This document shows, piece by piece, positions 59,760-64,000 of a stretch of 64,000 nt of DNA. This stretch comes from Chrysaora quinquecirrha. Lineage: Eukaryota > Cnidaria > Scyphozoa > Semaeostomeae > Pelagiidae. Numbering within the stretch: position 1 is the first letter of the stretch; the number at the start of each line of letters is the position of its first letter. Position numbers and translations under genes: made by a program. The notes under the pieces were generated by a model. The model saw only the letters and a program-made list of their open reading frames with translations. It was not told the DNA's origin and did not search any database. The stretch covers positions 11,169,882 to 11,233,881 of the forward strand of contig JACTAT010000032.1 of the NCBI GenBank assembly GCA_014526335.1. Reading direction: 5' to 3'.

Positions 59760-62700
59760 TCAATCAAAACGACCAGTTTCGTGGATGAAACGTAAAGTCA
59801 ATTTAAGAATATCTCTGTTCACTTCATTTGAAAGGTCCTTATCGCCATATAATAAAATCTGCGCCAAAGCATCATTTGACAAATTCACGATTTGAACAAA
59901 TGGTCGTAATAATTCTACAATTGCAGAGAGAAGATCTTGCCGCTGAACGTCAAAAGAAGGGCAGAGCAACAAGAAGTGCTCCGTATCCTCAATGCCATCG
60001 TTTGATGGGCACATCGGGTTTATGGCATCCTTAAAATTATGCTTGAATTTGTGGAGATTCAACTTGCTGAGACCGACCCTAAGTTGAGTGAGATAGGATA
60101 TTCTGACTGGGTCATGGATTCCAAAGACAAATTTTGCAGGGGAGCGGATTATTGATAAGAGCTTTTTCTTAAAAACAGCAGCAGAAGGTGCAAGTCTCAA
60201 TTCAGGCTCAAGCTTATTCCATTCAGATAAACAGTTAGGATAGAAACTAGACTTAAATTTTTCTGTCCTTGCCTTCAATCGCCCTATGACATCCTGGTTG
60301 CGAAGACTGAACTGCGACTTATGAAGTGAGGGAATTGGATCTGATGTATACTCAGGGCTAAGATTGTTGAAAAACTTGTAGAACAAGGTAAGGCGTCTGC
60401 TCCATCTTCGGGAGCTTAATGACTCCCAGCCAAGCTCTGTGTACAGTTTCTCTCGCGATGTTCCCATCCATGTTCCCGAAACAGCCAAAGCAGCAGAGTA
60501 TTGGACTGACTCTAGCTTTTCCATTAAATTTGGCAAAATGATATTTTGACTGAATTCACATAATTTCGCAGGAATATGGTAAATAACGTCATCATAGTCC
60601 AGGTGGGGTCGAACATAGAACTTAAATAAATCGTTAAGTGTATGCCGGGGCAGATATTTGGAGAGATATTTCAGCAAACCAATGCCCTTTCTTGCTTTTG
60701 AGATAGCAGACTTGATATGCACTGAGAAAGATAGTTTTGAGTCCAAGATAATTCCTAAATGTTTATGATCATTCACTTTCTTAACTGGTAGGTTGTTAAA
60801 AGGATAATTGGGTGATCAATTTCAGTTTTTTCTTGAAAATGTCACTTCAACAGCTTGTTTTTGGGGATCAGGATTAAAAGACATTCTCCAGGCGTGAGCC
60901 CACTGACTTATCAAGTCTAAGTCATGGTTTATTTCATTGGCGGCTGTATTGGAATCTTCTACCACTGTGAACAGTGATGTATCATCAGCAAATAACTTGG
61001 CATTGCACTTCAAGCCTACGTCTAGATCATTTATATACATAAGGAAAAACAATGGTCCTAGAATAGAGCCCTGGGGCACCCCTGCTGAAATATCTCCCCA
61101 GCTAGAACTCTGTCCATTCAGTACAGTCCTCTGCTTTCGATCCTTGAGAAAACTTTGGATTAGGAGAAGAGGTAGTCCCGAGATACCACAGCGTTTTAAT
61201 TTATGAATTAGACCATTGTGCCATACCCTGTCAAATGCTTTAGAAATATCAAGAAACACAGAACGAACATCTAGAGGCAGATTACAGTCAAATGCTTGAA
61301 ATATTGTATGTGTTATTGAGAGTAACTGGTTGACCGTTGAGTCTCCTGGGCGAAAACCTGATTGATTTGGATTAAGCAGTTCATGTGATGCAAGATGTGT
61401 GCAAAGAGAATCATATATCAGTTTTTCAAGTATTTTCCCAAAAATTGGTAACAGAGAAATAGGACGGTAATTCCCCTTCAAATTTTTCTCATTTTTCTTA
61501 TGAACTGGAACTAAATTTGCATATTTCGGGAAATAAACCACTCCTCAAACAATTTGTGAAAATTATTTTAAGTGGAAGAACCAATGAAGCATCGCTTAAC
61601 TTTATCATCCTCACAGATATTTCATCCCAGCCATGTGCTTTATTAGGATTAAACGATCTTATGATATTTAGTATCTTTTCCTCAGAGATGACAAAGTCAC
61701 TTATCAGAGTCGTAGTTACTGGAAGATCTTGTAGAATTTCACTCCCTGTGTTAATGGTCGTGCATTGAAGTATGAAATAGTCATTGAAAATCTGTGCCTT
61801 TTCCGTAAAATCCGTTATAAACATCCCGTTCTCTAGAAGAGGTGGTATTATGGGTATCTTTACTTTGTTTAGAACTGTGTTTATTAAAGTCCAGTAAGTT
61901 TTGCTACTGGTACCAAGATTAGCCAAGGTTTCACCAGCCATACGGAAGTAACTCTGCTTGGCTTCCTCAACCAGCTTTGCCCCTTCAGATGTCATGCTTT
62001 GTATACCTTCAAGTTTGTCGTCTGGCCGACCAATCCTCACAAAGCTTTTATATGCACGATTTTTTTTCCTGAGAAAGTTTTTGACGCCTTGCGTTATCCA
62101 GGGTGTTTGGCGAGGCCTAATTGTTTTAACATTATTTGGGGTGAAATGAGAATAAATGTTCAAAAGGACTTCATTGAGTAGTTTTACTTGTTCTTTAGGA
62201 CACGTAATTTTGTCAAGATGTTCATGCCAAGAAAACATCTCAATGCTTTTCCTAATGGCTGCAAAGTCTGCCTTGTCGTAATACCAAATTTTGCGGGTGT
62301 ATGGAGGTAAGGCTATGTTTGAAACAGATAATTTACCGTGAACAATTTGGTGGTGGTACTGTTCATGTAGAGATGGATGGACACCAGACTCAATGATCAG
62401 GTTAGGTTGGTCAGTAAATATTAAGTCGATACAGGATTTGGAATCACCCATCAAATGGGTTGGTTCTACTATCAATTGATGAAGACCATTGTCTGAGGAT
62501 AGTGGTTCAAAATTTTTCCTTCATTATTTTCGGTGTCATTTTCCCGCCACTGAGTTGATCTACAGTTGAAATCACCAGTAATGATAACGCAGAAAGGATT
62601 TTCAGCATGCATTTTGGATATCATCAACTCAAAGTTTATTGTAAAGTTTTCAAATTCCTCCGGATCCTGACTTGGACTTCTATAGATTAAAGCGAAGAAG

Positions 62701-63483
62701 TACTTTTTCTTGTTCAATTGGATTTCGTGCACAATACATTCAGGAAGAGTTACTAGGTCAGAGCGATTTTTTGAAGGGAGGGAATCTTTTACATACAGCC
62801 CAACACCACCCCTTTTCACATTTTGAGGATGGTTAAATTTTGATAAACGTATATCCATCTAGTGCCAATCTATCTTCATCAACAGTGCTGTTAAGGTGGG
62901 TTTCAACAATTCCAATAAGGTCATAATTATACACCGAATTGTAAGCCTCTATAAGAGAGACTCGTAGAAAATCATGTGCAGTAATACTATTTAAGTTCCA
63001 AGTACAAAAGTCAAGTGTTTCAGGGCCCGGATTCGTTTCTACATCACCACTCAGCAAAATGGTCCTGGAGACTAACCATTTTATATGTAGTACGGAGCAT
63101 GCTACGCACGCTATGTAAAAGTAGACATAGTGAGAATGAAAGTACTTATATCGAAAAATTACAGTCACGCCTATAGGGATTCGCTTGAAGAGTTCTAAGG
63201 TCACGTAAAGTACCACCTTCGCAGACTGATGCATGCGGGCGAACAAAGGCAAAAAACATAACTCTGGTGCAACAGAGTGAACTGCAAGAAACTGTATTGT
63301 TAGTGCCAATGGAAGAACAAGGATCGAGACTGCGATGAACAAACAACAAAACCAAAATAACTTTAAAATTTGAAAGAGAATTGCAAGTGGCCTAACATTT
63401 CTGTTAAGTGGGGACAAGTTTTGCACGGATACACGGAAACACCCTATTGTTGCTCTCCATTGATTGATTTCAACCGGCATCAT
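59760..63483 (-). pseudogene. Retroelement copy 7, nearly complete but shifted
   Basis: Pieces in order from the 5' side: leader, 2A and start of endonuclease (62833-63483), endonuclease core (62472-62858), end of endonuclease into RT (61498-62475), RT with FADD (60822-61541) and a 338-residue C-terminal part (59760-60776). It has no internal nonsense codon after PIP (TCA, where copies 2 and 5 have TAA). Lesions: frameshift after YTFIK near 62837, an A-run loss near 62510, one CATATTTC lost (61520-61527), and run losses near 60800 and 60830. It reads SGFRPGD where its close relative copy 5 has SGFRKGD. Confidence 0.92.
63022..63048 (-). other. 2A-like motif, copy 7
   Basis: GDVETNPGP, intact and in frame with its leader. 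Confidence 0.9.
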
Positions 63484-64000
63484 CGCAATGAAATCGTCTC
63501 GCTGGTCCTAAGGGGCAATCAGTCACAATGCAACCACCATCGTAAAATAGGGAAAATAAGAATGACAGGATACAAAATAAACAAGTATACCACAAACAAA
63601 AGAAATTAACACAAAGTTTACAATCCAACGAAGGGGCAAAATGATCAAGATACATTTTGAGCAGTAGTAGGGACTTAATTGTGAGCTGTACAATTTCGGT
63701 GGAAAACACCAAACTTTAGATATCGAAGGTACTGTAAACGCGTCCACGAGAACTAATTATTATTAAATTCGATGCACATGGGGGTTTTAGTAGAACGGTA
63801 AATAATCACATTTGTATAGTCATGGGAGATACTCTAATCTGTAATCTTCCCTGGAAAGCAGCCGCAATAGGTTTGATAAGAAAAGCATTTAGGAAGCGGT
63901 TCAAACTCCGAATACCATGGGGATTGGGCTTCTATTCGACAAAAAAAACAACGGGAATCACAGGGCCTGTTTCAAGTCAGCGGAACTCCCCGCGCGGACG
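63484..64000. other. Start of spacer, unit 8
   Basis: First 517 bases of the same spacer, type without the AAAT/TIR insert, cut by the window end. The array therefore continues to the right. Confidence 0.75.

Larger units (their letters stand above)
1..64000 (-). repeat. Tandem array of GPCR + 2A-LINE units
   Basis: The same order, retroelement then spacer then GPCR then upstream region, recurs along the whole window in one orientation. GPCR stop codons fall at 6057, 14113, 22812, 29829, 41770, 49640 and 57628, giving steps of 8056, 8699, 7017, 11941, 7870 and 7988 bases. The long step holds the degraded stretch at 31303-37673. The 8.7 kb step holds the insert in copy 2. The 7.0 kb step lacks about 0.55 kb before GPCR3 and 0.31 kb in a spacer. 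Non-coding spacers are as conserved as coding parts, which points to segmental duplication. Confidence 0.95.

Noticed and set aside
1..64000. CRISPR array or bacterial tandem system
   Set aside because: The repeats are 8 kb units with LINE and GPCR genes; there are no short direct repeats with spacers, no ribosome-binding sites and no bacterial genes.
1..64000. tRNA or rRNA genes within the spacers
   Set aside because: I found no cloverleaf-like arrangement or conserved rRNA sequence when reading the spacers; a covariance search would be needed to exclude degraded ones.

Overview
The window is eukaryotic and almost entirely repetitive. It is a head-to-tail array of about eight units. Most are roughly 8 kb, and every recognisable gene lies on the minus strand. 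Each unit combines (i) a non-LTR retrotransposon of the APE-endonuclease/reverse-transcriptase class with a 2A-like peptide (GDVETNPGP) near its N terminus and (ii) one intronless class A (rhodopsin-like) GPCR gene of about 335 codons. 2A-bearing APE-type LINEs and large families of intronless class A GPCRs are both known from marine invertebrates. With the AT-rich base composition this suggests a cnidarian such as a coral or anemone, but no species-specific marker is visible and the assignment is tentative.

Layout, left to right: retroelement copy 0 (1-4031, cut by the window edge and by a 1.3 kb insert), GPCR1 (6057-7057), copy 1 (8178-11943), GPCR2 (14113-15119), copy 2 (16243-20796, same insert), GPCR3 (22812-23813), copy 3 (24367-28097, the best preserved), GPCR4 (29829-30835), a 6.4 kb degraded stretch (31303-37673), copy 4 (37674-39603), GPCR5 (41770-42774), copy 5 (43895-47615), GPCR6 (49640-50643), copy 6 (51741-55459), GPCR7 (57628-58634), copy 7 (59760-63483). 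About 2 kb of conserved spacer lies between each element's 5' side and the next GPCR's 3' end. About 1.1 kb, including the element's 3' UTR, lies between each GPCR start and the neighbouring element's 3' end.

The element occupies the same place in each unit, and most copies share disabling mutations. In particular, an 8-base loss in the RT-coding region is present in every copy that can be scored except copy 3. The array therefore grew mainly by DNA-level duplication of a unit already carrying a dead element, with later recombination between units, and not by repeated retrotransposition. Copy 3 lacks the shared lesion and has unique junctions on both sides.

No GPCR copy reads through in one frame, but the breaks are nearly all one-base differences in homopolymer runs that differ from copy to copy. 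The consensus is open, so either long-read indel errors or recent pseudogenisation could explain this. The stretch 31303-37673 starts in phase with the array and keeps short exact anchors in the right order, yet is otherwise strongly diverged. It looks like a failed consensus of another unit or a very decayed one. Any functional reading of this locus depends on checking the assembly there.
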